64,000 nucleotides of DNA from Proteobacteria bacterium 005FR1 (GCA_026192395.1 WACF01000002.1:248001-312000), one strand, 5' to 3'; positions 26,514-35,493 are shown, counted from the stretch's first letter. Notes: generated by a model from the sequence alone, not told the origin. Made by a program: numbers and translations.

Positions 26514-28742
26514 ATGGTTAAAGTCAGAGAAGATCATCCCATTGCCGAGGACGGCAATGTCGACATAGAAGCGTGGATTGGGCGCATTCTCAGCCTGGTG
26601 GACCTGGGCAGGAAAGCGCCTGAGACGCTGCAGCGCGCGCTGCTTTTGTGCAAGCAGGCAGAAGACGATGCGCTCTACTCGGAAAACGCCTGGAGCGACG
26701 TCAGCAGTTGCTATCAGACCGGCATGGAAATGGCCGAGATACTCGCCGAACTGCAGCTCGATCTCGATACCCTCGTCGCTGCCATCCTCTACCGGGCCGT
26801 GCGGGAGAAGAAGCTCACTCTCACCCGCGTCGTCAGCGAATTCAATGAAAGCGTCGGTACCATCATTCGCGGCGTGCTGCGCATGGCGGCGATCACCCAA
26901 CTGCGCAACGACTCCGATCGCGATGTGTTCGGCCGCCAGTCCGAAGAGCAGGCCGGCAAGGTCCGCAAGATGCTGGTCGCCATGGTGGACGACGTGCGAG
27001 TTGCGCTGGTGAAACTCGCCGAGCGGACTTGCGCCATTCGAGCGGTAAAGAATGCCGGCGATCAGAAGCGCCGGCGCGTCGCCCGCGAAGTGGCTGATGT
27101 TTATGCGCCTCTGGCTCATCGCCTCGGCATCGGCCATATCAAGTGGGAACTGGAAGATCTTTCCTTTCGCTATCTGGAGCCGGACGACTACAAGCAGATT
27201 GCCAAGCTGCTCGACGAGAAACGACTCGATCGCCAAAGCTACATCAACAAGGTCATCACCGCCTTGCAGCGCGAACTTGGGCTGGTTTCAATCAATGCTG
27301 AAATCAGCGGGCGTGCCAAGCACATCTATAGCATCTGGCGGAAGATGCGCCGCAAGGGTATCGGGTTTTCTCAGGTTTACGATATCCGCGCGGTTCGTAT
27401 TCTGGTGCCCACCGTGCGGGACTGCTACGGCGTTCTCGGGGTCGTTCACAGCCTGTGGCGAAACATCCCCAACGAATTCGACGACTACATCGCCTCGCCG
27501 AAGGAAAACGGCTATCGCTCATTGCACACCGCGGTGATCGGTCCCGACGGCAAGGTGCTGGAAGTGCAGATTCGCACTCACGCGATGCATGAGGAAGCGG
27601 AATACGGCGTTTGCTCCCATTGGCGTTACAAGGGCACCGATGCGGAGGCCACCAAGAGCAGCTACGAAGAGAAAATCAACTGGCTGCGCCAGGTGCTGGA
27701 ATGGCATGACGAGCTGGACAGCAACACGCTGTCCGATCATTTCCAGCAGGATTCAATCTACGTGTTTACGCCGGAAGGCCACATCGTGGACTTGCCCGAC
27801 GGCTCCACGCCCGTGGACTTTGCCTATCGTATTCACACGGACGTGGGTAACCGCTGCCGCGGGGCAAAGGTGAATGGCCGCATCGTGCCGCTCAACTATC
27901 AGCTGCGGACCGCCGATCAGGTGGAGATTCTCACCGGCAAACTCGACGCGCCGAGCCGCGACTGGCTGTCTCCCGCGCTGGGTTATATCCATACATCCCG
28001 TGCAAGGGCCAAGGTGCAGCAATGGTTCAAGCTGCAGGCCCGCGACCAGAATATTGCCGATGGCCGCGCCTTGCTCGACAAGGAGTTCAAGCGCCTGGCG
28101 CTGGTTGATTTCGACTTTGAGGCATTGGCCAAGAAGTTGAACCTGACCAACCTCGAGAGCCTTTATGCCGCGGTGGGCGCTCACGATATCGGAGTCGGTC
28201 AGGTCCTGAATGCCGCGCAGCGCATGCTGCCGGTCAGTGCGCAGGACATCGCAGTGCCGCTCACCGGCCGTGCCACGGTTCGTCACGGCGAAGCGTCCGA
28301 CGTTTACATCGAAGGCGTTGGGAATCTGCTCACCAATATCGCGCGCTGCTGCCGACCCGTGCCCGGCGATGCGATCACCGGCTACATCACCTTGGGCAAA
28401 GGCGTCTCCATCCATCGCGAGGATTGCCGAAATATTCTCAAGCTGCGCGAGCGCGATTCGGAGCGGGTAATCAAGGTGGAGTGGGGCCAGGCGCCTGAGA
28501 ACACCTATTCCGTGGCCATCCAGATCGAGGCCTATGATCGTTACGGTCTGCTGCGGGACATTACTTCGTTGCTCGACAGTGAACGCATCAATGTCAGCGC
28601 GATGCAAACACAGTCCGATAAGCGCAGGAATACGGTGGCCATGATCATCACGCTCGAAGTTCGCAGCTATGCGGAGTTGAGCCGAATCCTGGCGCGGATC
28701 AATCAGTTGCCGAACGTGGTTACCGCGCGGCGAAAGATGTGA
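26514..28742 (+). CDS. relA: GTP pyrophosphokinase RelA (stringent response)
   Basis: A 742-residue ribosome-associated (p)ppGpp synthetase. The N-terminal HD hydrolase domain is degenerate (AAILYRAVREKKLT in place of the active HD signature). The synthetase domain has the RelA-specific EFDD variant (IPNEFDDYIASPKENGYRSLHT) rather than the RFKD-type loop of bifunctional SpoT. It is followed by TGS (DSIYVFTPEGHIVDLPDG), a zinc-finger region (CCRPVPGDAI) and an ACT domain (YDRYGLLRDITSLLD). It is therefore a synthesis-only enzyme. mazG follows 28 bases downstream, as in E. coli. Confidence 0.96.
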   Translation: MVKVREDHPIAEDGNVDIEAWIGRILSLVDLGRKAPETLQRALLLCKQAEDDALYSENAWSDVSSCYQTGMEMAEILAELQLDLDTLVAAILYRAVREKKLTLTRVVSEFNESVGTIIRGVLRMAAITQLRNDSDRDVFGRQSEEQAGKVRKMLVAMVDDVRVALVKLAERTCAIRAVKNAGDQKRRRVAREVADVYAPLAHRLGIGHIKWELEDLSFRYLEPDDYKQIAKLLDEKRLDRQSYINKVITALQRELGLVSINAEISGRAKHIYSIWRKMRRKGIGFSQVYDIRAVRILVPTVRDCYGVLGVVHSLWRNIPNEFDDYIASPKENGYRSLHTAVIGPDGKVLEVQIRTHAMHEEAEYGVCSHWRYKGTDAEATKSSYEEKINWLRQVLEWHDELDSNTLSDHFQQDSIYVFTPEGHIVDLPDGSTPVDFAYRIHTDVGNRCRGAKVNGRIVPLNYQLRTADQVEILTGKLDAPSRDWLSPALGYIHTSRARAKVQQWFKLQARDQNIADGRALLDKEFKRLALVDFDFEALAKKLNLTNLESLYAAVGAHDIGVGQVLNAAQRMLPVSAQDIAVPLTGRATVRHGEASDVYIEGVGNLLTNIARCCRPVPGDAITGYITLGKGVSIHREDCRNILKLRERDSERVIKVEWGQAPENTYSVAIQIEAYDRYGLLRDITSLLDSERINVSAMQTQSDKRRNTVAMIITLEVRSYAELSRILARINQLPNVVTARRKM

Positions 28743-28769
28743 ACCAGAGTTCATAGACGGAGGGCGAAA

Positions 28770-29594
28770 GTGGCGACACCAGAATCGGCAATGGACACTC
28801 TGCTGGAAATCATGGCTCGCCTGCGCGAACCGGAGACCGGCTGTCCCTGGGATTTGAAGCAGTCCTACCAGAGCATCGCACCGTCCACGATCGAAGAAGC
28901 CTACGAAGTTGTGGATACCATCGAGCGCAAGGACTATGTGCATCTGAAAGAAGAACTTGGCGATCTTCTCTTTCAAGTTGTCTTCTACGCGCAACTCGGT
29001 AAGGAAGACGGTCATTTCACCTTCGAAGACATCGCCGCGGGCATTACCGACAAGCTATTGCGCCGACATCCCCACGTCTTCCCGGATGGCACGTTGGAAA
29101 GTCGGGTAGCTCCCGATAAGGAGTTTACCGAAGCAGAGGTAAAGCAACAGTGGGAGCAGATAAAGAAAAGCGAACGCAGCGAGAAGGGACATAAAGGCAC
29201 GCTTTCTGATGTCCCCGCTGCATTGCCGAGTATCGCCAGAGCTTACAAGTTGCAGCAGCGCGCCGGGCTGGTCGGCTTCGATTGGCCGGACCATCATGGC
29301 GTTTCCGAGAAGTTGCGAGAAGAAGTTGGAGAACTGGAAGAGGCGATCGCCAGTGGCGACAAGGAAGCGATGGCGGCCGAGCTTGGCGATACGCTGTTTT
29401 GCCTGATCAATCTCGCACGACATCTGAAAATCGATCCGGACTCGGCTTTGCGTGCATGTAATCGCCGCTTTACCGAACGCTTCGAATACCTGGAAGGCGA
29501 GCTGAATGCCCGGGGCAAGAGTCCGCAGGAAGCGGATATGGACGAGATGGAACTGCTTTGGCAGCAAGCCAAGGTAAAGCTGAAGGGCCGGTAA
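28770..29594 (+). CDS. mazG: Nucleoside triphosphate pyrophosphohydrolase MazG
   Basis: A 274-residue enzyme with two tandem all-alpha MazG domains. The first has TIEEAYEVVDTIERKDY and EELGDLLFQVVF; the second has LREEVGELEEAIASGDKEA and AELGDTLFCLIN, each matching the metal-binding EExxE...ExxD pattern. It hydrolyses NTPs and can moderate ppGpp by depleting its precursors, which fits coupling to relA. The start is a GTG with GGAGGG six bases upstream. Confidence 0.95.
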   Translation: MATPESAMDTLLEIMARLREPETGCPWDLKQSYQSIAPSTIEEAYEVVDTIERKDYVHLKEELGDLLFQVVFYAQLGKEDGHFTFEDIAAGITDKLLRRHPHVFPDGTLESRVAPDKEFTEAEVKQQWEQIKKSERSEKGHKGTLSDVPAALPSIARAYKLQQRAGLVGFDWPDHHGVSEKLREEVGELEEAIASGDKEAMAAELGDTLFCLINLARHLKIDPDSALRACNRRFTERFEYLEGELNARGKSPQEADMDEMELLWQQAKVKLKGR

Positions 29595-29620
29595 AAGCGC
29601 CGGACGATCGGTCCGGCGCT
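29592..29620. terminator. Bidirectional terminator between mazG and the coiled-coil gene
   Basis: A 10-bp perfect stem (AGCGCCGGAC at 29596-29605, GTCCGGCGCT at 29611-29620) around a 5-base loop. It is preceded by AAAA, which gives a T-tract for the leftward transcript. It lies between convergent stop codons. Confidence 0.7.
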
Positions 29621-29627
29621 CCAGTAT

Positions 29628-30251
29628 TTAACCCAGAGTGGGAGTGCCTGCCAACGAGTCAGCCAGTAGGGAATCGCTTTCACTGCTTTGCTGAGTTGCG
29701 GCTTTTGCCGGCGCGGATGGCCGGGACACTGAACTGGCCCCGCTCTTTGCTGCCGCGACCTGTTTTTGACGGGCATCTTTTTCCGCCCGCCCGGCTTCCA
29801 GCTTGACCGCCAGTTCGAGCCGTTGACGAACGTCGCCGGTGTCCTTCAGGTCCTGCAAGAGTTCGCTGATTTTCTGGCTGCGCTGACTGATCTCTTCCTG
29901 GAAGTGTTTGATTTCCGCTTCGAGCTGTTTTTGTTGCGTTCGCAGGCGCTCTTCCTTCGCTGTTGCGTCGGCAATGATGTCCTGGACCTGGATATCCGTG
30001 GATTCGAGCGTTCTCTTCACTACCATGACCACCACCTCGTTATTGTCGCGGGGCAGTGATTTCATCAGGCGAATAGCCTGCTCAATGCCGTAGGCGGGAC
30101 GCGCAGGCTCAGAATTGCTACCGAACTCCAGGTCCATGGATGGATCCTCACCGATGAAAGGATCCGTGGACAAATCATTACTGCCTGGCAGGTCGGTTTC
30201 GTCGAATTGTTCGTTTTCGGTATCGCCGTGATTGCGGGAAAACAGGCCCAT
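29628..30251 (-). CDS. Hypothetical coiled-coil protein
   Basis: A 207-residue soluble protein starting at the ATG at 30251 (MGLFSRNHGDTENEQFDETD). The N-terminus is acidic and low in complexity. Residues about 50-85 form an ordered segment (YGIEQAIRLMKSLPRDNNEVVVMVVKRTLEST). Residues about 90-155 form a strong coiled coil (AKEERLRTQQKQLEAEIKHFQEEISQRSQKI, shown in part). The C-terminus is an Ala/Ser-rich tail. I know no assigned function; similar proteins occur in Pseudomonas-type genomes. It has its own terminator and a divergent promoter region shared with adk. Confidence 0.75.
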   Translation of the reverse strand: MGLFSRNHGDTENEQFDETDLPGSNDLSTDPFIGEDPSMDLEFGSNSEPARPAYGIEQAIRLMKSLPRDNNEVVVMVVKRTLESTDIQVQDIIADATAKEERLRTQQKQLEAEIKHFQEEISQRSQKISELLQDLKDTGDVRQRLELAVKLEAGRAEKDARQKQVAAAKSGASSVSRPSAPAKAATQQSSESDSLLADSLAGTPTLG

Positions 30252-30593
30252 GGTGGAGCTCCTTGAGTGGGGGTGCCGCTGGCACCGGGTGAACCTGTCC
30301 ATTATAGCAGGGGTAAGTATTACCTCACCCTAGAGCGTAGATATAGTAGGAGGTCGACAGCAATCTCTCGGCTTTCGGACTTGGCGATGGCCACAGGCCG
30401 ATCTAATTTATATAGTTAGTTGGTTTTTGCATCTTCCCCGGTGACCGAAGCGGGCAGACTGGTTCACCGCGAGGCGGGCCGAATCAGTTGTCTTGCCCGG
30501 GAGCTGCGTGTAAGGTATGCGACTTTTTCCCCACCGCCCAACGAATCTGGGGCGTTTCGGCCCCACGCGGGCAGCAAACAGGAGCATGTGACG
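30252..30593. other. Divergent region between the coiled-coil gene and adk
   Basis: 342 bases without a convincing gene. A plausible sigma-70 promoter for adk is present (TTGGCG 30381-30386, 17-base spacer, TAATTT 30404-30409). The frame of adk is open upstream, but that part has no family similarity. Confidence 0.5.
30381..30409 (+). promoter_or_regulatory. Putative sigma-70 promoter of adk
   Basis: TTGGCG and TAATTT separated by 17 bases in an AT-richer stretch 185 bases upstream of the adk ATG. It is a match to consensus only. Confidence 0.4.
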
Positions 30594-31247
30594 ATGCGGG
30601 TTATTCTTCTTGGGCCCCCGGGCGCCGGTAAAGGCACTCAGGCGCAATTCATCATGAATCGCTATGAGATACCCCAGATTTCCACCGGTGATATGCTGCG
30701 CGCCGCAGTGAAGGCGGGTACGCCCCTGGGTGTAAAAGCAAAGGGCATCATGGAATCCGGTGGCCTGCTGCCCGATGATCTGATCATCGATCTGGTGAAA
30801 ACCCGCATCCAGGAGAAGGACTGCGAAAACGGCTTCCTTTTCGACGGTTTTCCCCGCACGATTCCCCAGGCACAGGCATTGCTGGATGCCGGAATCAAAA
30901 TCGATCACGTTGTGGAAATTCATGTTGAAGATGAGCAGATCGTTGAGCGACTTAGCGGTCGTCGAGTCCACGAGTCATCCGGCCGCGTATATCACCTGAA
31001 ATACCAGCCGCCGAAGCAAGGTGAACTTGACGATGTGACGGGCGAGCCCCTGATCCAACGCGAAGACGACAAGGAAGATACTATCCGCAAGCGGCTCGCG
31101 GTGTATCACGAGCAAACCGAACCCCTGGTCGGCTTTTACAAGAATCTGATCGACAAGCAGGATCCCGCTGCGCCCGACTACACGCGAATCAATGGCGTGG
31201 GCGGCGTTGACGACATCCGAGACAAGATTTTTGCCGCACTTGGCTGA
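30594..31247 (+). CDS. adk: Adenylate kinase
   Basis: A 217-residue enzyme that equilibrates ATP + AMP with 2 ADP. The P-loop GPPGAGKGT spans residues 7-15, the AMP-binding region is [14 protein letters not shown], the signature is [13 protein letters not shown], and the LID domain is the long bacterial type ([17 protein letters not shown]). The ATG at 30594 has AGGAG about 9 bases upstream; a GTG two codons earlier is possible. hemH follows after a terminator, the same neighbour pair as in E. coli. Confidence 0.97.
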   Translation: MRVILLGPPGAGKGTQAQFIMNRYEIPQISTGDMLRAAVKAGTPLGVKAKGIMESGGLLPDDLIIDLVKTRIQEKDCENGFLFDGFPRTIPQAQALLDAGIKIDHVVEIHVEDEQIVERLSGRRVHESSGRVYHLKYQPPKQGELDDVTGEPLIQREDDKEDTIRKRLAVYHEQTEPLVGFYKNLIDKQDPAAPDYTRINGVGGVDDIRDKIFAALG

Positions 31248-31257
31248 TCTGTCAGTC

Positions 31258-31292
31258 GACCAGCGCAGCTAGCGAAAACTGCGCTGGTCTTT
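31258..31292 (+). terminator. Terminator after adk
   Basis: An 11-bp perfect stem (GACCAGCGCAG with CTGCGCTGGTC) around a 10-base loop, then TTT, starting 10 bases after the adk stop. The T-run is short, so termination may be incomplete. Confidence 0.65.
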
Positions 31293-31450
31293 CCCCGCTC
31301 CGCCTTCCTTCTGTTACTTTCCATCGGCTATTCCGAATCCCATTGCGCTCTCCGCTTCAGAGGCTTGCTCCGCAGCTCTGCCGCGTATTGCCTCTTTTGA
31401 CTCCGTGTTAAACTCCGCCTCCAACGAATCAGTCGGAGGTAGTCAAAGAA

Positions 31451-32437
31451 ATGGCGCGATGGGGTGTGATTCTGATGAACCTGGGTACGCCTGCAGCTCC
31501 CACCAGGGAGGCTTATCGTTCATTCCTCAAAGAGTTTCTCAGCGACCCGCGTGTCGTCGAGATTCCCCGGCCAGTTTGGTGGCCCATCCTGAATCTCTTC
31601 ATTCTTCCATTGCGGCCCCGCAAGGTAGCCGAAGCTTATAAGGAGATCTGGGATGACGAGCTGGGCTCGCCGCTTGCCGCGATCACCAAGCGGCAGACCG
31701 CTGCACTTGCCGATAAGCTGGAGCGCGAACTGGGTGATCGTTCGCCGCTGGTGACCTACGCGATGATGTATGGCCAACCCTGCTTCGATGACCGGGTGAA
31801 AGAGCTGCAGGAGCAGGGAGCCGAACAGATCTTTGTCTTGCCTCTCTACCCACAGTATTCCGCCACGACCACGGCTCCCATCTACGACAAGTTTGCCAGT
31901 CTGATCAGTCGCTCGCGCAATATTCCCGATATCACCATCAACAAGCAGTACTACGATCATCCGGGGTACATCGATGCCCTGGTGAGATCAGTCAGGGACT
32001 TCCGTGAAGAACGCGGCGCCGCCCAACGTTTGCTTCTCTCATTTCACGGCATTCCCCAGCGCTGCGTCGATCTGGGTGATCCCTATTCCGAACATTGTAA
32101 GCTTACCGCGAAGAATTTGGCCGCAGGTCTCGGACTCACGGATGACCAATGGGGCATGAGCTTCCAGTCGCGGTTGGGCAGGGCGCAGTGGTTGCAGCCG
32201 TATACCGTTGATGTGCTCGACCGCTGGGCCCGTGAAGGAGTAAAGACCGTCGACGTCATCTGTCCCGCCTTTGCGGCCGACTGTCTCGAGACGCTGGAAG
32301 AAATCGCGGTAGAAGCAAAGGCAATCTTCCAGGCCGCAGGCGGTGATGATCTGCGCCTGATTCCCTGCCTCAACGATCGCGAAGACCACATCCAGCTGTT
32401 TGCCGATATCGTCAAGGCTCGCACCTGTTTGGGTTAA
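31451..32437 (+). CDS. hemH: Ferrochelatase (protoporphyrin ferrochelatase)
   Basis: A 328-residue enzyme inserting Fe(II) into protoporphyrin IX, the last step of heme synthesis. The metal-binding His is in LLSFHGIPQR (near residue 198) and the catalytic Glu is in DCLETLEEIAVEAK. The start GVILMNLGTPAAPTREAYRSFL is typical. The ATG at 31451 has GGAGG upstream. It precedes a gene-poor kilobase. Confidence 0.95.
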   Translation: MARWGVILMNLGTPAAPTREAYRSFLKEFLSDPRVVEIPRPVWWPILNLFILPLRPRKVAEAYKEIWDDELGSPLAAITKRQTAALADKLERELGDRSPLVTYAMMYGQPCFDDRVKELQEQGAEQIFVLPLYPQYSATTTAPIYDKFASLISRSRNIPDITINKQYYDHPGYIDALVRSVRDFREERGAAQRLLLSFHGIPQRCVDLGDPYSEHCKLTAKNLAAGLGLTDDQWGMSFQSRLGRAQWLQPYTVDVLDRWAREGVKTVDVICPAFAADCLETLEEIAVEAKAIFQAAGGDDLRLIPCLNDREDHIQLFADIVKARTCLG

Positions 32438-32527
32438 ATGCTCTGACCCAGGCCGATAACCCCAAGAGATCCTTCCTGCATTGCCGCTAATCCAGGCCGC
32501 AACACTTCCGTACATGATCCGCCCAGC

Positions 32528-32556
32528 AAGGGCTCTGCCTTAGGTAGAGCCCTTTC
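32528..32556 (+). terminator. Terminator downstream of hemH
   Basis: A 9-bp perfect stem (AAGGGCTCT with AGAGCCCTT) around a 9-base loop, followed by a short T-run, about 90 bases after the hemH stop. Confidence 0.65.
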
Positions 32557-33519
32557 GACGCTCCGCCGCAAACACTTCGAACAATTGGTCTCTCACCCCT
32601 CCAGTGCATAGCGCTGCTCCTTCCATGTGCATGTGGAGGTGACTGGATTCAGCATAACTCCCCGCCTTGATGCTCGATCTGCCTGGCCCGCCGATTTGCC
32701 AGGGGATCATTGCTCTCCGATCTGTTATCGGCATTCCGACATGAAGACCGATCCAGAAGGTTATCAATTTCGGCTTCCGTATCATCAAGAACCCTGACTG
32801 CCGCCTCTGCAAAGCGCACAAACAACACCTGAACACGCCGGCTCGGCGGCAGAGCAGACTTCCGTCGATGAGAACAAAGAGGTACTCGTTCGGCTCTTTT
32901 CCGGGTACGGCCGCAAAGGCCCTGCCTGGTAAGAAGCCTGTGGTCAGTCCTTCGAGGGATTTGCTATTCACAATCGCTGTTCTCGCTGAACGTGCAAGCG
33001 CACCACCACTCGGCGCCAAATCTGGGTGGGCGTCGTCTGTCGCGAGTCTAGTTTTGTCCTTCAAGTGGTAGCTATTGTCCTGGTGCTCACGATGAGCGGA
33101 TACAGAAGCTGGCAAAAAGTGTCAGTCGGGGAGTGAAAGTGAGGAACAGCAAAGCACTTCTATCGGTCGTTACGTGTATTGCTTCTTTATATTTAATGTC
33201 CGATCACGATTTTGAAGCAGAGAAATGGTCTGGGTTTGCATGCCTTTTAACGATAGAAAATCGAAGAGCTTGGTCGGAGCAAACGAATCGAAGTGCACAT
33301 TGTAAAACTCACAACAACATAGCCAAACAGCATCGACGCAAGCTAAAACTCAAAAAATTCTTGAAAATCGATGAAAAAAACTGATTTTTTCTTAAAAAAA
33401 CTGGCTAAAAGGGTGCAAATCCCTTTTTTTTTAAATAATATTCGCCCGGAACGCGTCGCGTTTATTATTTGTGCTTTTGATTTGGTTGATACAACCGGCT
33501 CAAGTTGAGGAGAAACAGA
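32557..33519. other. Gene-poor region between hemH and the histone-like gene
   Basis: About 960 bases with no gene I can support. The left part (to ~33120) has overlapping open frames on both strands: 191 codons leftward from a TTG at 33115 and 67 codons rightward at 32868-33071. Neither has a convincing ribosome-binding site or recognisable domain. They may be remnants or a dispersed non-coding element. The right part is AT-rich. A GTG at 33139 after GGGGAG opens about 81 codons with a Lys-rich end, stopping just before a terminator-like hairpin; it could be a small gene but support is weak. Confidence 0.5.
33407..33432 (+). terminator. Terminator-like hairpin upstream of the histone-like gene
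   Basis: AAAAGGG and CCCTTTT pair around a 7-base loop, followed by a run of T through 33432. A second A/T-rich hairpin (GAAAAAA/TTTTTTC) lies just before it. It could end a transcript coming from 33.1 kb or act as a leader attenuator for the gene at 33520. Confidence 0.55.
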
Positions 33520-34431
33520 ATGGCTAGAGTGGCAAAAAAGAGAAAAGCAAAGGCACCGGCTAAGCGCCGCGTTGCCAAAAGCGCAGTAGCGAAAAAGTCG
33601 GCGGCCCCGGCAGTAGCGAAAGCCCAAGCTACAGCTGATAAGCTGCAAAAAGACATTCAAGCCCAGGCGAACTCGCTGGACGCTGCTCGTAAGAAAGCAG
33701 CCGCAGCGAAGAAGAAAGCCGCCAAGTCCAAAAAGGCTGGTGACAAGCGTCAGGCCCAGGCTGCAGAAAAGCAGGTAGCCAAGCTGAATGCGAAGGTAAG
33801 GGACCTGCGAGCCAAATCGGCATCAGCCAAGCAGACTCTGGCCAAAGCCAAGGCAGTCGCCGCCGCTCAAGCCGTTCAGGAAGCAACCAAAGCAAGAATC
33901 GCCGAACTCGAATCCAAACTGGCCTCCAAGTCTGACTCGGATCTGAGCAAAGCGCTGAAAGCCTTCGAGCAACGCTGGAAGAAGAAGCGTTCCGCCGCGG
34001 ACAAGAAGAAGGTGAAATCCGCTGCGAAGAAGCTTCAGGCCAAGAACAAAGCTGCCCAGAAGAAGGCTGACGCCAAGATCAAGGCAGCTGAGAAGAAAGC
34101 AGCTGCCAAGCAGCGCGCTCAGGCTCGCAAAGCTGCGGCAAAAGAGCGTACAGCCGCTCGCAAGGCCGCTGCCAAGGAAAAAGCAGCCGCTCGCAAGGCA
34201 GCCGCCAAGCAGAAAGCAGCCGAGCGCCGCTCAGCTGCCAAAGCAAAGCGCAAAACCGCACCGAAGAAGGCCAGAGCCAAGCGTAAGGCAGCAGGCAACG
34301 CTGCAGCTGCCAAAAGCGCAGCACCTGCCAAGGCCAAAAAGGCTGCCGCCAAGAAAGCTCCGGCCAAAGCCAAGCGTAAAGCTGGTGCGAAAGCTCGACG
34401 CGGACGTCCGGCCAAGCGTCAAAGCAGCTAA
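33520..34431 (+). CDS. Histone H1-like Lys/Ala-rich DNA-binding protein (AlgP-like)
   Basis: A 303-residue, extremely basic protein. The start ATG at 33520 has a strong RBS (GAGGAGAAA). The N-terminal third and the last 150 residues are runs of KAAAK/AARKAAAKEK-type repeats with pairs of lysine. A middle segment (about 70-150) is coiled-coil and less repetitive (KVRDLRAKSASAKQTLAKAK, IAELESKLASKSDSDLSKAL). The tail ends KARRGRPAKRQSS, an AT-hook-like RGRP. This composition matches eukaryote-H1-like nucleoid proteins such as AlgP/AlgR3 of Pseudomonas, which bind DNA non-specifically. The exact repeat number is expected to vary between strains. Confidence 0.8.
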   Translation: MARVAKKRKAKAPAKRRVAKSAVAKKSAAPAVAKAQATADKLQKDIQAQANSLDAARKKAAAAKKKAAKSKKAGDKRQAQAAEKQVAKLNAKVRDLRAKSASAKQTLAKAKAVAAAQAVQEATKARIAELESKLASKSDSDLSKALKAFEQRWKKKRSAADKKKVKSAAKKLQAKNKAAQKKADAKIKAAEKKAAAKQRAQARKAAAKERTAARKAAAKEKAAARKAAAKQKAAERRSAAKAKRKTAPKKARAKRKAAGNAAAAKSAAPAKAKKAAAKKAPAKAKRKAGAKARRGRPAKRQSS

Positions 34432-34469
34432 ATCCACGATGGCTGTCGATGCAGCCACCTGGAAATGAA

Positions 34470-34505
34470 AAAAAGCCCCGGCAGTGATGTCGGGGCTTTT
34501 TCTTT
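34470..34505 (+). terminator. Rho-independent terminator after the histone-like gene
   Basis: AAAAGCCCCG at 34471-34480 pairs with CGGGGCTTTT at 34491-34500, a 10-bp perfect stem with flanking A and T tracts, 39 bases after the stop codon. It can work in both directions. Confidence 0.9.
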
Positions 34506-34523
34506 GGGCTTCTCTTAAGGAAT

Positions 34524-34587
34524 AAGAAGTCGATGGAGCAAGAAGCCGAAGGAGCAAAAAAGTCGGCGGAGCAAGGAAGTCGACAGC
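34524..34587. repeat. Tandem imperfect ~16-bp repeat (four units)
   Basis: Four consecutive units (AAGAAGTCGATGGAGC, AAGAAGCCGAAGGAGC, AAAAAAGTCGGCGGAGC, AAGGAAGTCGACAGC) directly follow the terminator of the histone-like gene. Units are diverged by substitution, and the third has one extra base. The region is not part of a recognised gene. Confidence 0.6.
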
Positions 34588-34669
34588 AAAGGCTCGCCTG
34601 CAGCTGAGCGGTAGGTCTCCTACATCCTCCGTCTGTCCTGAGCGACGAGTCAGAACTGGGGAACGCTGG

Positions 34670-34699
34670 TTCAGTTCAGGTGACAAATACGCGTATAAT
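34670..34699 (+). promoter_or_regulatory. Putative promoter of tsaB
   Basis: A perfect TATAAT at 34694-34699 with a weak -35 (TTCAGT, 18-base spacing), 87 bases before the tsaB start. It is a consensus match only. Confidence 0.45.
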
Positions 34700-34785
34700 G
34701 CGCCGCTCACTGGCTCCGGAACTCCGTCCACTGGACCGATGTCGGCTCTTTCTTCAATGTGAACCTGGCCAAGGCTATTTCGTCG

Positions 34786-35493
34786 ATGACGAAGATTCTT
34801 GCACTCGATACTTCCACCGATGCCTGCTCAGTGGCCATCAACGTCGATGGCGAAATTCATGAAGATTTCGTCGTTGCGCCCCAGGACCACACCCGCCGTC
34901 TGTTGCCCATGGTCGACCACCTGCTTTCGAAAAGCAGCCTGGCCCTTCGGGACGTCGATGCCATCGCCTTCACTCACGGGCCCGGCTCCTTCACCGGGCT
35001 CCGCATTTGCGTGGGCATCGTGCAGGGCCTTGCCTTCGGTGCCAACCTGCCGGTCATTGGTGTTTCCACACTCGAAATCATGGCCATGAGTGCGCAGCGC
35101 CTGCTTGGACTGGCAGCGGGGACGCCAATCCTGCCGGTACTGGACGCGCGCATGGGCGAGGTGTATTGGGCTCTTTATCGTCTGGTCGCCAGTGAGTCTC
35201 GCCCTGACTGCCTGTTGGTGGATCAGGTGAGTCCGCCCGAGGATCTGGTAAGCCAGTTCGAGCAAAGCAATTTATACCTGGTGGGCGGTGGCTGTCCGGT
35301 TCTGGATCAGGATCAGATGAAGCACTTCGGAGTTTCCTGCCAGGCGCAGTTCTATCCCCATGCCTACGATCTGGCTCGCCTTGCGCCGGAATTGCTTGCG
35401 AGTGGGCACACCCAGTCGGCTCTTGACGCAAATCCGGTCTACATCCGAAATGAAGTGAGCTGGGAAAAGCGCCGACGTATCCGCTCCCAGTAA
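34786..35493 (+). CDS. tsaB: tRNA t6A threonylcarbamoyladenosine biosynthesis protein TsaB
   Basis: A 235-residue ASKHA-fold protein (MTKILALDTSTDACSVAI, then FTHGPGSFTGLRICVGIVQG). It scaffolds TsaD in forming the universal t6A modification at A37 of ANN-decoding tRNAs. The start is the ATG at 34786, where the fold begins; an in-frame GTG nine codons upstream is the alternative. It is followed by uppP, 30 bases on. Confidence 0.93.
   Translation: MTKILALDTSTDACSVAINVDGEIHEDFVVAPQDHTRRLLPMVDHLLSKSSLALRDVDAIAFTHGPGSFTGLRICVGIVQGLAFGANLPVIGVSTLEIMAMSAQRLLGLAAGTPILPVLDARMGEVYWALYRLVASESRPDCLLVDQVSPPEDLVSQFEQSNLYLVGGGCPVLDQDQMKHFGVSCQAQFYPHAYDLARLAPELLASGHTQSALDANPVYIRNEVSWEKRRRIRSQ

Noticed and set aside
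32540-33115. 191-codon leftward frame after hemH
   Set aside because: It starts only at a TTG, has no RBS and no familiar domain, and overlaps the hemH terminator. Treated as possible decayed or repeat sequence.
33139-33384. Possible Lys-rich small gene before the histone-like gene
   Set aside because: It has a GTG and GGGGAG, and ends just before a hairpin, but codon use and composition are weak and no family is known. Mentioned in the region entry only.
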